Source of the DNA: Heterobilharzia americana
Lineage: Eukaryota; Platyhelminthes; Trematoda; Strigeidida; Schistosomatidae
DNA length: 64,000 nt
Assembly (NCBI GenBank): GCA_944470555.2
Contig: OX104130.1
Span: 72,793,160-72,857,159 of the forward strand
Direction of reading: 5' to 3'
Shown here: piece after piece, positions 34,569 to 45,438 of the stretch
Position numbering within the stretch: position 1 is the stretch's first letter
How the letters are laid out: each line of letters begins with the position of its first letter
The notes under the pieces: generated by a model
Database searches by the model: none
What the model was told of the DNA's origin: nothing
The model's input: the letters and a program-made list of their open reading frames with translations, nothing else
Translations under genes and position numbers: made by a program

Positions 34569-35690
34569 AAAGAAACTGGTCTGATTGGGAGGGATGAGGC
34601 TATTGCCTCAGAAAAGATTGAAGATAACTTGAAACATATGTGTGTATAAATATGATATGTAACTCTGTCCACAGTTTGGAACATTAACATAGTAAAAAAC
34701 AAAAGCGTTAAACAGTCAGTGAAATACCTTAAAAAAAGGGTGTGGAGATAAACTAGTCATGGTGTAAAAGCACATGGAAATGGTAATTTAAAAATGCAAA
34801 AATATAAATCTGGGGTCTCTGAATAAGAACCATTATTACTTTAAGATATTGAGAATCACTTGTTGCCAGTTTTCCACTTATAGGAGTTGTATGTAAAAGT
34901 TCAATTAGTTGTCATTAGGGTCTAACTTTATTCAATAACAGAGAATATAGTTATGTGACTGATGAAGTGATTGATATTTTATAAGTTTAGGAAATGAAAC
35001 TAACTTTTATTCAGTATGTCTCTCTAACAGAAAAGAAGTTGATGACGATAATCTTTGCATAAATAAATAGTCAGATAATATATGAAAATAGTCGAACGGT
35101 GTGCATTATTTTTTCATAGTTTTTCTGATAAATATTACCCAAATTTTGATCAGCTTCATCAGTCTTGTTGAATGAGTTATCTTCACATGATGAAATCATT
35201 TTATTATAGTAGTCTGTTAATTAGAGTTATACTATTTGCATATAATGTTATCAGCTAAATAAAGTCAAAATTTTGAACAAAGCAAGAACCAAGACATTTG
35301 TAGAATAAAATGAGCTCGTTTTATTTCATTGCCTTTCATCAGCTGCAAACAACCTACTATCAAAATGAAGTATTACTAGCAATATTTAGCATAACATACT
35401 TTAAATATATAGAATAAAATGAAGATTTTAAATTTACGATGAACAATAAGATAGTGAGTTAGGGCAATGCAGGATTGATAGTTACAAATCATAAACAAAA
35501 ACAACCGCAGTTTATATCTAGTGAGATACAAAATTCTGGAGCTTTGGAAAGGGTAAGCGAGGAAACGGTCAGACAGGAGTGTAAACCAAGGGTTATTAAA
35601 GAGCTAATATGTAACGGAATATAGTAAGATCATGTGGTTACCAATCAGTAGGTGAATTATGAAGGGATGATCCAATCAAAAAGAGAGGAC
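34569..35690. other. No gene recognised
   Basis: AT-rich spacer. Confidence 0.35.
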
Positions 35691-35716
35691 AATATATATA
35701 TATATATATATACATA
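35691..35716. repeat. (AT)n microsatellite
   Basis: About 13 AT units. Confidence 0.95.
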
Positions 35717-35732
35717 TGCTAAAAAATTATAT

Positions 35733-36370
35733 TCAGTTACCAAGGCAAAGAAAGGTTAATTAAAGTCTCCTTCTGAGTATATAGGTCAGGTTGAAAGTGT
35801 TTAATAGAGACAGTTTCAGCAAACAGTAATAAACATGGCACTGTTTGCTTGTTTATTATCCTGAAGGATTGAAAAACACCTATTGGATGTTTTGTTTCCA
35901 TCAGGTGCCTAGCAATTTCGTTGATAAAGACATTGCTACCATTCAGACACAGATTTTTCACAATATGCTCATAAAATTGGGTGGATCCCCCTTTTTTTTG
36001 ATTCGCTCTACGTACTTGCTTCTAGAAGTACAGGTGAATTGATATACGCCGTTGAGAGTGATGTGAACTGAATATTTGTCTATTTTTGACTGTGTTATTG
36101 GAGTATATCGTATTGTAAACTGAGATCAGTCTTGCATCAGGGTTGCTTCTTTGCAGTACAGCTTTTATTCTTCTGTCTATTTTTTCAGATATCTCACCAT
36201 CTTTGAATGCTAGACGAAGGACAACAGGTTTCTTCAGATATTCATTCTCTTTAAAAACCTCCTCATTGATCTGGAATTCTTCTTATTCGTCCTTTGAGTA
36301 TAGCATTCTTATTCTACTGCAGAGTGTCTTGACTAAACCACATTTATAGCTGACAGTTGTGTATAAACAA
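35733..36370 (-). mobile_element. Penelope-like element fragment: RT thumb and GIY-YIG
   Basis: Minus strand from about 36352: CGLVKTLCSRIRMLYSKDE, then INEEVFKENEYLKKPVVLRL, EKIDRRIKAVLQRSNPDARL (36170-36110), a GIY-YIG remnant near 36040-35985 (YVGRT-like, degraded), then YEHIVKNLCLNGSNVFINEI and ARHLMETKHPIGVFQSFRII (35970-35860). The RT palm is missing. Only a few stops and shifts are seen, so this copy looks younger than most. Confidence 0.75.
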
Positions 36371-36808
36371 TCCTTAATTGTTAATTATTTTTACAAATTA
36401 CTACAGAAAATCTTCATTACCATGCTGTTTTATTTAAAAAATAAAGACTAGGAAATTTGTTCGTTTAAGAAGAAACTACTCATATGAATATTATAAGCCT
36501 GTGACATGTTATTCTAGCATGTGAAGTCTTATATGCCAAGGATAAAAGCTAGTTCAGATATGAAATGATTCATTTATCAGTAGTCAGTCATTTATCATAG
36601 TCTTCATCAAGGGCTTTGGATTACTAATCAATGTCCTCATGCAAATAAATGTGTTTATATGTATTCATAAGCACACCTTTTATTTTATGAAGGAATAGAA
36701 CGTTGGTAATGAGGCTATGCAAAATATCCGATTTAGATAAACAAGAACTGAACAATATACTAATGCACCGTTATTCATTTCAAGGTATACTTACAACTGA
36801 TTTGCACA

Positions 36809-36848
<40 letters not shown>

Positions 36849-37320
36849 CAATGATCTATGTCTGTGATAAGAAAATCACTTCTGCTTAGACATTTTATGT
36901 GAATTAGTCTTTTGGTACACAATGATTAAAATGTTTTATGTAAGTTACTTCCAATATATCGTGCAGTTCTCACTCTTACGGCAGAAGATGATCAGAGTAA
37001 TGAAGTACGTACAACCTGAGAAAAGACAATGAAATTATAAGAAACTTTGTAAAATGTTATGACCGATGGTGAATACTTAACTAAACTAACAGCCGCCACA
37101 AACAGATCACCATATTTTTAACATCTTTGCATATAATGAGGTTTTGAAAAGTTATTTTATAACAATAAAAATAAAGCAAGATGAAAATGAGTTTTATCGA
37201 AGAATATTTTGTCCATTTTCTGGACTTTATAAGTATTTGTAGAATTCTACCGTGTATACTACAGCAATGTTCAGAATCACAGTACTGAACTACCTAGTTA
37301 AAATGTACTTATCACTGATT
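36371..37320. other. No gene recognised; contains an (AT)n run
   Basis: AT-rich spacer with (AT)n at 36811-36848. Confidence 0.4.
36811..36848. repeat. (AT)n microsatellite
   Basis: About 16 AT units followed by TAATATAT. Confidence 0.95.
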
Positions 37321-37323
37321 CAC

Positions 37324-37650
37324 TTCTTGGTCTTAGTCATGTTGGGAGATAAAGACTGCCCAGTTGGGGAACCTCGGGACGATAGAAAACAGTGGTTGAA
37401 GACTGACTATCGGTGAAATGGCTGAAAATCGATGAAAATGGAACAGATGTATATGCTGCTTGACATCTAAGGCTTGAATATTTGCACTAACCGTTTTCTT
37501 CGGATTGTTTTTTCTCTCACACAAGTTTGTCCGCTTTGATATCACTCATTATATCCACATATTTTTTGTGTACGTTACTATGAAGTGTGGTAACGTCAGC
37601 CGCTGTACTTGTGTGTGAGGTTCTACTTTAGTTTTATCAGTCAGTCAGAA
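37324..37650 (+). mobile_element. 3' end of second-family RTE LINE
   Basis: GGCTTGAATATTTGCACTAA, CGTTTTCTTCGGATTG and AAGTGTGGTAACGTCAGCCG match the copies at 48.05-48.24 kb (+) and 57.80-57.92 kb (-). The preceding part (about 37330-37450) is the degraded ORF2 tail. Ends near CAGTCAGTCAGAATC. Confidence 0.65.
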
Positions 37651-37748
37651 TCATTGAAAATCACTTGGTATGTAAGTTTCGATGGGCGTCTGCGAAATTC
37701 CTCTAACGGTAAATTTGGGAAGGTCAATGTAAACAATAAGATTGCCAA

Positions 37749-37749
37749 T

Positions 37750-37812
<63 letters not shown>

Positions 37813-37825
37813 ATATAATATAAAA
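37749..37825. repeat. Compound (TC)n(TA)n microsatellite
   Basis: About 12 TC units pass directly into about 17 TA units and then short TAATA repeats. Confidence 0.95.
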
Positions 37826-37866
37826 ATTAATATAACTGAAAAACTTGGGCACTGTGGTAGAATGTA

Positions 37867-38989
37867 ATTCCATATTAGATTTGTTTATTTGATATAAAGC
37901 GCACAGTGATACAGTATTATTTACTTGATTACGTTTCGAGCATAAATTATTACTGCTCATAATCATATCAATGTAATCACACTTCTTTCGATATCTGATT
38001 TTATAGTCCTGTCACCTGATCTCTCTTTGTTTTGTTTTGTTTTTTTGATATCTAGATATCTAGACTTGAAGTCATCTCATCCAGTGTCAGTTAAAGCGGG
38101 TTTAGTCAAATGTCTAAATAACAGAGCTAAGAAACTCACTAGTCATTGTAAGGACTTAAAAAAGGAATTGAAACACATAAAAGAAGTGTTAACAATTAAT
38201 AATTATCCCCATCATTTTATTAAGAAATTCACACAAGCAAAATAAGAAGCAAAATAATAACACTAATACATATACAAATAATAGTGACAACATAAGTAGA
38301 AAGGAAATCAACACCTCTATTGTGATACCATACAAGGAAGGAACATCAGAAACCATACGTAGGATTCTCAACAAAGTTGGAATTAGGGTGGCATTTAAAC
38401 CAACAAACTCACTCAGAGGTAAGCTTTGTCGGCTAAAAGATCCGATAGAACCAATTAGGCAAAATAATATAATCTACCAAATTCCATGTAATGACTGTGA
38501 GGTCAAATACATAGGTCAGACTAGCCGGTCGGGGTCAGTTAGATTAACAGAACATAGGAATTTAGCTAAACATAGAACGACAGACCCCAGTAAGATCAAT
38601 AACCTAGAAAAACACTCGGCCATGGCATTAAATTCATTAACACACAACCACACAATAGGGTGGGACAAAGCCACTGTGCTTAGGTCTAATATAGCTGGGT
38701 GGAGAGAGAGATTAATTACTGAATCTTTGTTCATCGAATCCACACTCAACACATGTAATAGGAATGACGCAACACCTATACCAGAGATATGGAAAACTTT
38801 ACTACCAATCAAAAAGCAAAACAAAACAAAGAGAGATCAGGTGACAGGACTATAAAATCAGATATCGAAAGAAGTGTGATTACATTGATATGATTATGAG
38901 CAGTAATAATTTATGCTCGAAACGTAATCAAGTAAATAATACTGTATCACTGTGCGCTATGTATCAAATAAACAAGTCTAATATGGAAT
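37867..38989 (+). mobile_element. Penelope-like element with ~170-bp inverted termini, GIY-YIG part only
   Basis: The left terminus at about 37867-38039 and the right at about 38818-38989 are inverted copies, nearly identical over about 170 bp (for example TCACCTGATCTCTCTTTGTT and its complement). Between them only the last part of the ORF remains: a run from about 38075 to 38250 (SVKAGLVKCLNNRAKKLTSH, RT thumb end) and an endonuclease frame at 38322-38855. The long inverted ends are typical of PLE insertions; 5' truncation has removed the RT palm. Confidence 0.88.
38322..38855 (+). CDS. PLE GIY-YIG endonuclease module, open for 177 codons
   Basis: The frame holds VGIRVAFKPTNSLRGKLCRL, KDPIEPIRQNNIIYQIPCND, then the GIY-YIG core CEVKYIGQTSRSGSVRLTEH with N-terminal Cys pair, and NSLTHNHTIGWDKATVLRSN, ending PIPEIWKTLLPIKK inside the terminal repeat. 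This module nicks target DNA in PLE retrotransposition. It has no stop over 177 codons, yet lacks the RT that normally precedes it, so it is a fragment of a larger ORF and not an independent gene. The same family recurs, degraded, at 45.2-45.8 and 55.85-56.12 kb. Confidence 0.75.
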   Translation: MIPYKEGTSETIRRILNKVGIRVAFKPTNSLRGKLCRLKDPIEPIRQNNIIYQIPCNDCEVKYIGQTSRSGSVRLTEHRNLAKHRTTDPSKINNLEKHSAMALNSLTHNHTIGWDKATVLRSNIAGWRERLITESLFIESTLNTCNRNDATPIPEIWKTLLPIKKQNKTKRDQVTGL

Positions 38990-39460
38990 AATATAAAAGT
39001 GTTTCATTTATAAACCTACTCCGCTGCCTGTTAAGCCATCTGATAGCCTTGTGATCGATCCTTGGCTTACTTGTGGGTAAGTACTGATGAGAAGTTCGAA
39101 ATTAGGATGAAAACGTAGTCCAACATTTGCAAGGCTTTAGAGCTTTTTCTTCTGATATCTGAGTTTGATGAGATATGCTTTGACTCAATCTCAACAAAAC
39201 CCTTAGTTAATGATAAACTGTTCTTCTAAAGTGAAATAGAAAGTACGAGAGAAGATGTCTCTTCAAAGACCTGGCTGACTTATTGTTCACTTTGAAAGTA
39301 ATCGTATAAAAACTTATTGTTAAATGTTTTCAAGTTCAGTTTGAGAAAAATAATAATATTCATAAACTTTTTGAGTGTAAATTATTATTTCAATCAAAGA
39401 CATTAATTTGGATTTTGATGCGATTTATTGTCTAAGGGAATAATCACTCAAGTCAATTTG
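38990..39460. other. No gene recognised
   Basis: AT-rich spacer. Confidence 0.35.
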
Positions 39461-39463
39461 AAT

Positions 39464-39950
39464 AAAAGAAACAGCTGTCTAGTGCTCCCAGATTTTCAAT
39501 GGTTCCCCAACTGACGTCACTCCATGATGAATACTACTTCCAAATTAAAAAAATCCCCATTCACCTCAAAAACACACTACTGTATAGTGCTCATTAGTGA
39601 CTAGCTTCCAGATGGATATCGGGAAGCTCTAATGAGAAGCCATGACCTGTGGGGTTAACCAGTCGGAAGTTAAGTGGATGCTAACTGAAGACCTTGGGTG
39701 ACAGTCGCGCTATGTTGTGAATTGACAGAAGTTGGAAATTGTGAAGCAGTAAGAACTGACTCAGTGGCTGGATGGGTAGCGCGTTCGCCATGAAACCTGA
39801 AGGTCCCTAGTTCGATCCGTAGCCAGGTTGTTGGTGCGTACTACTGAGGAGTCCCATACTAGGATGAAACAGCTGTCCAATGCTACCAGATTTTCAATGG
39901 TTCCCCAAATGATATCAGTTCATGATAAATACCACTTCTAAATGTTTAAG
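39464..39950 (+). mobile_element. tRNA-like SINE, second family, most complete copy
   Basis: Order on the + strand: a partial tail (GAAACAGCTGTCTAGTGC... 39467-39540), a linker with AAATCCCCATTCACCTC, a body (CCATGACCTGTGGGGTTAAC, GATGCTAACTGAAGACCTTG, GTCGCGCTATGTTGTGAATT), a tRNA-like head at about 39762-39830 with TGGCTGGATGGGTAGCGCG as box A-like and AGTTCGATCC as box B-like, then the hammerhead-like tail at 39836-39940. The tail copy at the left end makes the insertion look like two overlapping units. Confidence 0.75.
39836..39886 (+). ncRNA. Hammerhead-like motif in second-family SINE
   Basis: CTGAGGA (39844-39850) fits the CUGANGA box. Stem II is GTCC with AGGAT around CATACT. GAAA is at 39866-39869. 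ACAGCTGT (39869-39876) can form a four-base-pair stem III like the ACGCGCGT of Sm-alpha, and TGTC at 39874-39877 is the expected cleavage triplet. Stem I has mismatches in this copy (ACTA faces CAAT); the consensus tail CAGTGC pairs better with GCGTACTA. Activity is unproven. Confidence 0.5.
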
Positions 39951-39989
39951 TGTTTTATGATGTATTCCTCTTCACGTAATTGTTAGTAT

Positions 39990-40650
39990 CATAGAGTTTA
40001 GGTTGATATTCATCACGGACTGACATTAGTTTGAAGAACATTGGAAACCTGGGAGCACTGGACAGTCGTTTCATTCTGTCATGGGGCTCAACAACAAGCA
40101 CACATGACCCCGTACCACCATGGATCGAATCTAGGACTGTGGGTTCCGCGACCACCGCGTTACCACTGAACTACTGAGTCAGTATCTAATGCTCCATAGT
40201 TCCAACTTCTGTCAGTTAATGATAAAGCGTGACCTTCATCCAGTGCCATCATTGAGTAATGGTTCTCATCTTTGACTTGGCTGACTAGCTTCAAGAGGTG
40301 ATTTTTCTGAAATTCCAGTCAGAAGTCGTGACCGGTGGGATTAACTTGGTGACCGTGAAGACAAATACTCAACGATCAAACTAGGCGACAGTCGAGCTAC
40401 ATTATGAACTGACATACAAGAAATATGGACTATTGAAATCCAACCCAGTGGCTCATTGGTAACGTACTGGCCACGGAGCCTGAAGGTCCTGGTGTGGTGG
40501 TATCATGTGTGCGCACCACTGAATAATCCCATAATAGAACGAAACAGTTATCCAGTGCTTCGAAGTCTCCAATGTTACCCCAACTAATGTCAGTCTATGA
40601 TGAATACCAACCTGAAGTCAGTAAATCCCCACAAACCTTCAAACTGAACC
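39990..40650. mobile_element. Second-family SINE, subfamily B, minus tail plus plus-oriented copy
   Basis: A minus tail and head occupy about 39995-40180 (GTTGATATTCATCACGGACT, GATCGAATCTAGGACTGTGG). The body and plus-oriented head follow (AACCCAGTGGCTCATTGGTA, ACGTACTGGCCACGGAGCCT) and a plus tail with CTGAATAATCCCATAATAGA, ACGAAACAGTTATCCAGTGC at 40520-40600. The core is mutated (CTGAATA). Same arrangement as at 33.0-33.6 kb. Confidence 0.65.
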
Positions 40651-41227
40651 ATAGATTTCAACCAGTGGCAAAGCTACTATCCAACACAAAAAAGTGTTTA
40701 GGTCACTGCCATGTTATACTTAGAATGAAAAGTACACTGACTTTTTGGGAAGAAAAACAAAAAAACACAAAGGAAAACAATATGAAAAATTAGAAAAGCT
40801 TCACTGAATAAATTTACTTCCGTTTACATCATTTTCAGAAGTTCCACAATATCAATTAAATAAATAATTAGTGTATATATCCACTGCACTGACAGACAAA
40901 TGGTTTAGCATCGACGTTAGCCCATTTTAGCCTATCTCAGTAAAGTTGAATTTAAATCAGCTAAAATTTCCGTCCTACAACATTTAGTCAACAGTCAAGA
41001 TACAATTTCACACGAATAGTTTTGTTGTACGCTTAGATTTCATTGTTAACTTTCAGTAAGTGTGATTCACTATCCAGTATGCATTACGAAAGCTTCAGCA
41101 ATAAGAGAGTGTTAGTTAGAATTGTTTGTTCAAAGGTGAATCATCCATTCACTTTCTTATGAATGCTATAAATCCAGAAATTTAACTCTTTTGTGATTTA
41201 TGGTTTCAATTATCAACTAATTAACTG
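40651..41227. other. No gene recognised
   Basis: AT-rich spacer. The 73-codon frame at 40572-40793 starts inside the SINE and has no motif. Confidence 0.35.
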
Positions 41228-41887
41228 ACAAATTATTATTATTAGTCCCTTGGGTTCCTAGTGGAACATAGGGCCTCACTAGCACGTCTTTAGTACACTC
41301 TGTTCTCTTAAATCTTTTGAACCTGGTTCCACGATAGCCCACAAGCTCTCATTTCCTCCTCGCATGACCTCCTCCATGTCACCCTCACCTCGGACACCCA
41401 ACTCGTCACTTCCCATGAGGATTCCACTCGAGGGCCTGACGCGTGATGTCCCAAGTCGGCCTTCTCAGTGCATGCCCGATCCATCTCCACTTCCTCCTGC
41501 ATATTTGTTGAGTGATAGGTTCTTGGTTGGTTCGTTCCCAGAGCTCCTTGTTGCTTATTCGCATTATTCTGGCCATCTGATCTTCAGTAGCGAGTCAGCG
41601 TAGGCAGTTGTTGATGAATGTCTGTAGTTTATTGGAAATCCCTTTCGTGACGCGCCAAGTCTCTGAACCATACAGGAGCACTGACTTGACGTTGGTGTTG
41701 AAAATCCGTATCTTGTTCCGCATGCTGAGTGCAGAAGATCTCCACACTGGTTTCAGGCTAATGAACACCTGTCTTGCTTTTCCGATTCTGACTTTGACAT
41801 CCTCATCTGTACCACCTGTAGTTGGAACAGTGCTTCCTAGATAAGTGAAGGAGGTTACTTCCTTTAAGTTTCTCCCGCTGATGGTGA
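41228..41887 (-). mobile_element. SR2-like RTE LINE, RT C-terminal part and 3' end
   Basis: Minus strand from 41880: NLKEVTSFTYLGSTVPTTGG, DEDVKVRIGKARQVFISLKP, SVLLYGSETWRVTKGISNKL (41690-41630), [16 protein letters not shown] (about 41500-41455), then the 3' end and (AAT)n tail at 41230-41260. The order fits the region after the RT active site of RTE ORF2. It is the best-preserved copy of this tail in the window, with few interruptions, but lacks the catalytic half. Confidence 0.85.
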
Positions 41888-42000
41888 CTGGTTAGCTAGT
41901 TCACTAGTTACTAGCCGGTCCTAAGCCCGGGTAAAGAGGGAAGGTTGGGCATAGGGCTAGCAACCCTACCCCGTAAAACAAATTCAACCGCACACTAATT
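41888..42000 (+). mobile_element. Inverted 5' leader of an SR2-like LINE
   Basis: GAGGGAAGGTTGGGCATAGG and GCTAGCAACCCTACC match the 5' leader of the LINE at 16.95-17.04 kb, in + orientation. It directly abuts the minus-oriented 3' half at 41887. The two pieces probably belong to one insertion with its 5' segment inverted, as twin priming produces. Confidence 0.7.
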
Positions 42001-43207
42001 AATTCTTTATTTGTAATCGTACAGCTCCTGAAGACGATATCACAGGGAATAAATTTGTCCCTTGAAGTCATTCTTCCTTGATAACCAAACAGAAATATTG
42101 AAATTTCTACAAACCATGTGGCTTTTTACATTTGAACAGTCAATTTGAAGACAATTTCAAAAACTATACAATCCCTTTTGTCTTCTTTATCCGTTAAGTC
42201 ACTGTAAGAATAATGTTCAGTGTTTTATGAAAAGGTTAAAACAGTTACCAATTGGTTTATCAATACTTTATACCACTGATATTTATTACAAGAGTTTATC
42301 ATAGTAATTAATTACAGATATACAGCTGATCTTTCGTTTTGTATAGAGTTCGATGGTGTAAATCACTGGCGAATGTTTTTTTCAGGATAAACGAGTGTAT
42401 ACACGCTTTCATTCAATGTCGCTGTCAGCTTAAATTGGGTTATCAGGGTTGCGAAGTGTAGATGTGGTAATCAATAGTTTAACTAGCAGGTAAAACTCAA
42501 TCCAAATCGTGCTCACCGCTTGAAATCGGTTAAGCGACATGAATAGAAGCATATGCTTTAAATTGAATGAAGTAAATACTTACCAGTCATTGTTCTTACT
42601 AGGAATTAATGTGGATGAGTGGTTTTTAAGTCACTTGTCAGTATAATCAACAAGCTTTTCCACAAACATGCGCATTAACAATCAGTTGAGTCAAATGTCT
42701 TTATCTTACTTGTCAGACATGGATGTCACTGGAGATACTTTTATTATCACAACTAATTAGCATACTATAGACTTTTACTTGAGATCAGTCACAAGCATTG
42801 TTGGTGATGAAAGCTTTTCTTCTGGGGAAATGTTGACCTGAACTCTAAAAGATTTGTTATGTTAACTCATGAATACTTAACAGTGTTCAGAACTGATTGC
42901 TCAATGCAGAGAAACTAATTTTATGTTTTCTAGTACTGAGTGCTGACCTTATCCTATCAATCAATTTCCATTGTTGCCAACAATTAAGAAGGCTGAATAC
43001 AGCAAATTTTGCACAACTGTACAAAATATTCGATGAATCAGTCAGTCAGAGAGTGAAAGAAGAATGTAGAACACGTTGTGCATATAGAGACAGCTGAAAT
43101 CAAAAAACAACTCATGCCTTCAACCTTCATCAAGTTACTGATTATTTCAAAACTCCTCAGACATTAAACAAGCATCTTATAACCAGGTTAATTACAAGAT
43201 GTCCATC
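42001..43207. other. No gene recognised
   Basis: AT-rich. The 66-codon frame at 42897-43097 has no recognised motif. Confidence 0.35.
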
Positions 43208-43858
43208 TCGATGCAAACCACTAATAACAAGTGGAAAGTAATTCACTTCGAAGATTCTTGACAAATTGCAACTTATTGGTATTTGATCATCCTGACATCT
43301 GACAGTTCACCGTCATCTACATCCTTAAACAATGAATCCACACTGATGGAGAATACACATCTCAGTTGAAACGGGCTTCCAGTGATCCCAGATAATCGCT
43401 AAATTAAGTCACGTTGCGATTTGTGTATTTGATGCAACTCACAGTGACACAGTTTCATTCACTTGATAACAAGTCAACCACAAATTACTCCTCATAATCA
43501 TGTCACAACAATCACACAAATTTCGACATCTGACTTCCTTTGTCCTATCATCTGATATTCCTTGTTTTCCTGATAGTAACATTTTCCACATCTCCAGAAT
43601 AGGTGTTAAGTCATTCCCATCAGATGTTTTCGGTGTCCATTCGTTGCAGGAAGATTTGGAAATTGACCATTACCTCCACTTAGCTACTTTCGACTTTAGT
43701 ACAATTGTTTTGTCCTATTCTATTGTATAGTTGTGTTAGTGCATGAATTGAAATGACTGAGTTTCTTCAAGCCTATCGTTGTCACTGGGGTCTGTTATTC
43801 CCCATTCGGTTGTTTGGTAGTTTTAAGTTCAGTTGATGGGAAAATACTTGACAAAGAA
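43208..43858 (+). repeat. Left arm of a ~650-bp inverted repeat
   Basis: Pairs with 45439-46090 in opposite orientation with very few differences seen. The 76-codon frames at 43500-43730 (+) and 45567-45797 (-) translate identically, showing near-identity over that part. The inner part of each arm is the antisense of a PLE ORF end and terminal repeat; the outer part extends beyond what looks like the element. Confidence 0.9.
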
Positions 43859-45438
43859 GCAAGCTTAAATTTTTCAGTAGTTCATTTGAAATCTTAAGAT
43901 TTCATATCTGACTTGGAAGCAACGATGAACTGCGTGTATAAAACAGGTCGTGTATATGTTATAGCATATTGAGCATTAGCACTGAATAAAAGTAAGAAAA
44001 AATGAAATTTAAAAACACCTAGAGACCTCATCTGAATAATTTAAGAGATAACGATTACATCGCAACTACTAAATCTAGTCAAGGTAATTCAGTACTAGTT
44101 TTTCACTTAACGGTTTATTTCAAGAAAATTGGTAAACATTCCCAAACAGGATCATATGAAGGATTCGGGAAACCCATAGACACTGTTATGAATAAGAGTA
44201 AGAAGTCTACAGCCGATCCGATATGGTGACTGATAGCATCTCATCTTGACTTCAGGTGGTCTAGTTAATTACCTAAAACTAATGAATTGATGGTACTAAT
44301 AAGGTTCAGGTAATCTCATTAGATCCGTTATTGACTTAAGAAATACTCCAAGTAATCACCAACATTATTATGCCCTACTGGAAAACGTTCAAATTCTAGA
44401 CTGGTCAGTCCCTACGAACTTCAACTAAGACTCTTATGGCCTGCATATAAATGGTGATAAAAATGTGGTGAGTGCTGATGTAACAAACCATTGTACTAAG
44501 ATACCAATCAGATGACTTTGGAAGCAGCCAGAATCCAACTACCTCTTAACTCACAATATACCATTAAAATTAAGGCATAAGTTGATGAGACTATGCTAGA
44601 TGCATGGCTATATCTGAACTCCACAGTCTTCAACTTTCAGGACAAACAAGGAGTGGCGACAGGATCATCAACATCCCTAGTTCTAGAAGACATATTAGTG
44701 GATAACTTGAAGCATATGGTATTACAAACATTTAATCCTAATCCTGAGATATACAGGTGACGTGTGGATGATACGTACACTGCGTTAAAATTCAAATATA
44801 TCAATAGTCTATTGATGAACTTAAATTCGATGGCAGATGTAAGACAATTCACCAACCAGTTTTAAAGTAAACACAGGCAGTTATCTATGTTGGATTGCAA
44901 AGCAAAAAGAAGAACAAACTACGGTTTGTTTGCTACATTTACTTGGGAAACAAGACACAGCAACAAGTATCTGGGCTTCAAGAAATTTTGTCCAATATCC
45001 CTGAAACTAGATTAAGTTTAGTGTTTAAGTAACAGGGCTAAAGAACTCACTAGTCAGTCGAAGAATTACAATAAGGAATTGGAACGTGTAAAGGAAACAT
45101 TGCTGACCAATAATTATTCGGCAGAATTCATTAGAAAATTTGTAAGAATATATGAGTAATAAAGTAGTAATTGTAATGTAAATAACGATTGTCATGCAAG
45201 TAGAAATGAGTTCAAGAACTCCGTTGTTTTATTGTGTGAAGAAGGAACATCGAAAGCTGTATGTGGAACTCTCAACCAGGCTGATATTAGGATGTCATTC
45301 AAACCTAGAAACGCATTCGGAGATAAACCATTTTGCCTAAAGGACCATCTTGATCCAAATGAACAAAGAGATTTGATCCGAATATTCATAAATACATCTG
45401 AAATAGTATGACATTTTCCAGTTTAAGATAAGGCTTAT
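43859..45438 (+). mobile_element. Penelope-like element core between inverted arms, decayed
   Basis: Plus strand: DKQGVATGSSTSLVLEDILV (44640-44699, GTP.GS.IS box) and IYR, stop, RVDDTYTALKFKYIN (44749-44800, YVDD box with the Tyr codon displaced). Next come LSNRAKELTSQS-like and NYNKELERVKETLLTNNYSA (45065-45124), then the endonuclease entry LDPNEQRDLIRIFINTS (about 45352-45402) without an intact GIY-YIG. Same family as 38 kb. Multiple stops and shifts; dead. Confidence 0.75.

Noticed and set aside
37724..37966. Frames made of repeated Arg-Glu or Ile-Tyr
   Set aside because: Translation of the (TC)n(TA)n microsatellite.
38880..38935. Hammerhead-like GAGCAGTAATAATTTATGCTC, GAAAC in the right terminus of the 38-kb PLE
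   Set aside because: A hairpin and GAAAC are present, but the CTGA box reads ATTATGA, so the catalytic core is not there. It may be a decayed hammerhead, but cannot be called.
43500..43730. 76-codon frame found identically at 43500-43730 (+) and 45567-45797 (-)
   Set aside because: It is the antisense of a PLE ORF end within the two arms of the inverted repeat, not a conserved gene.
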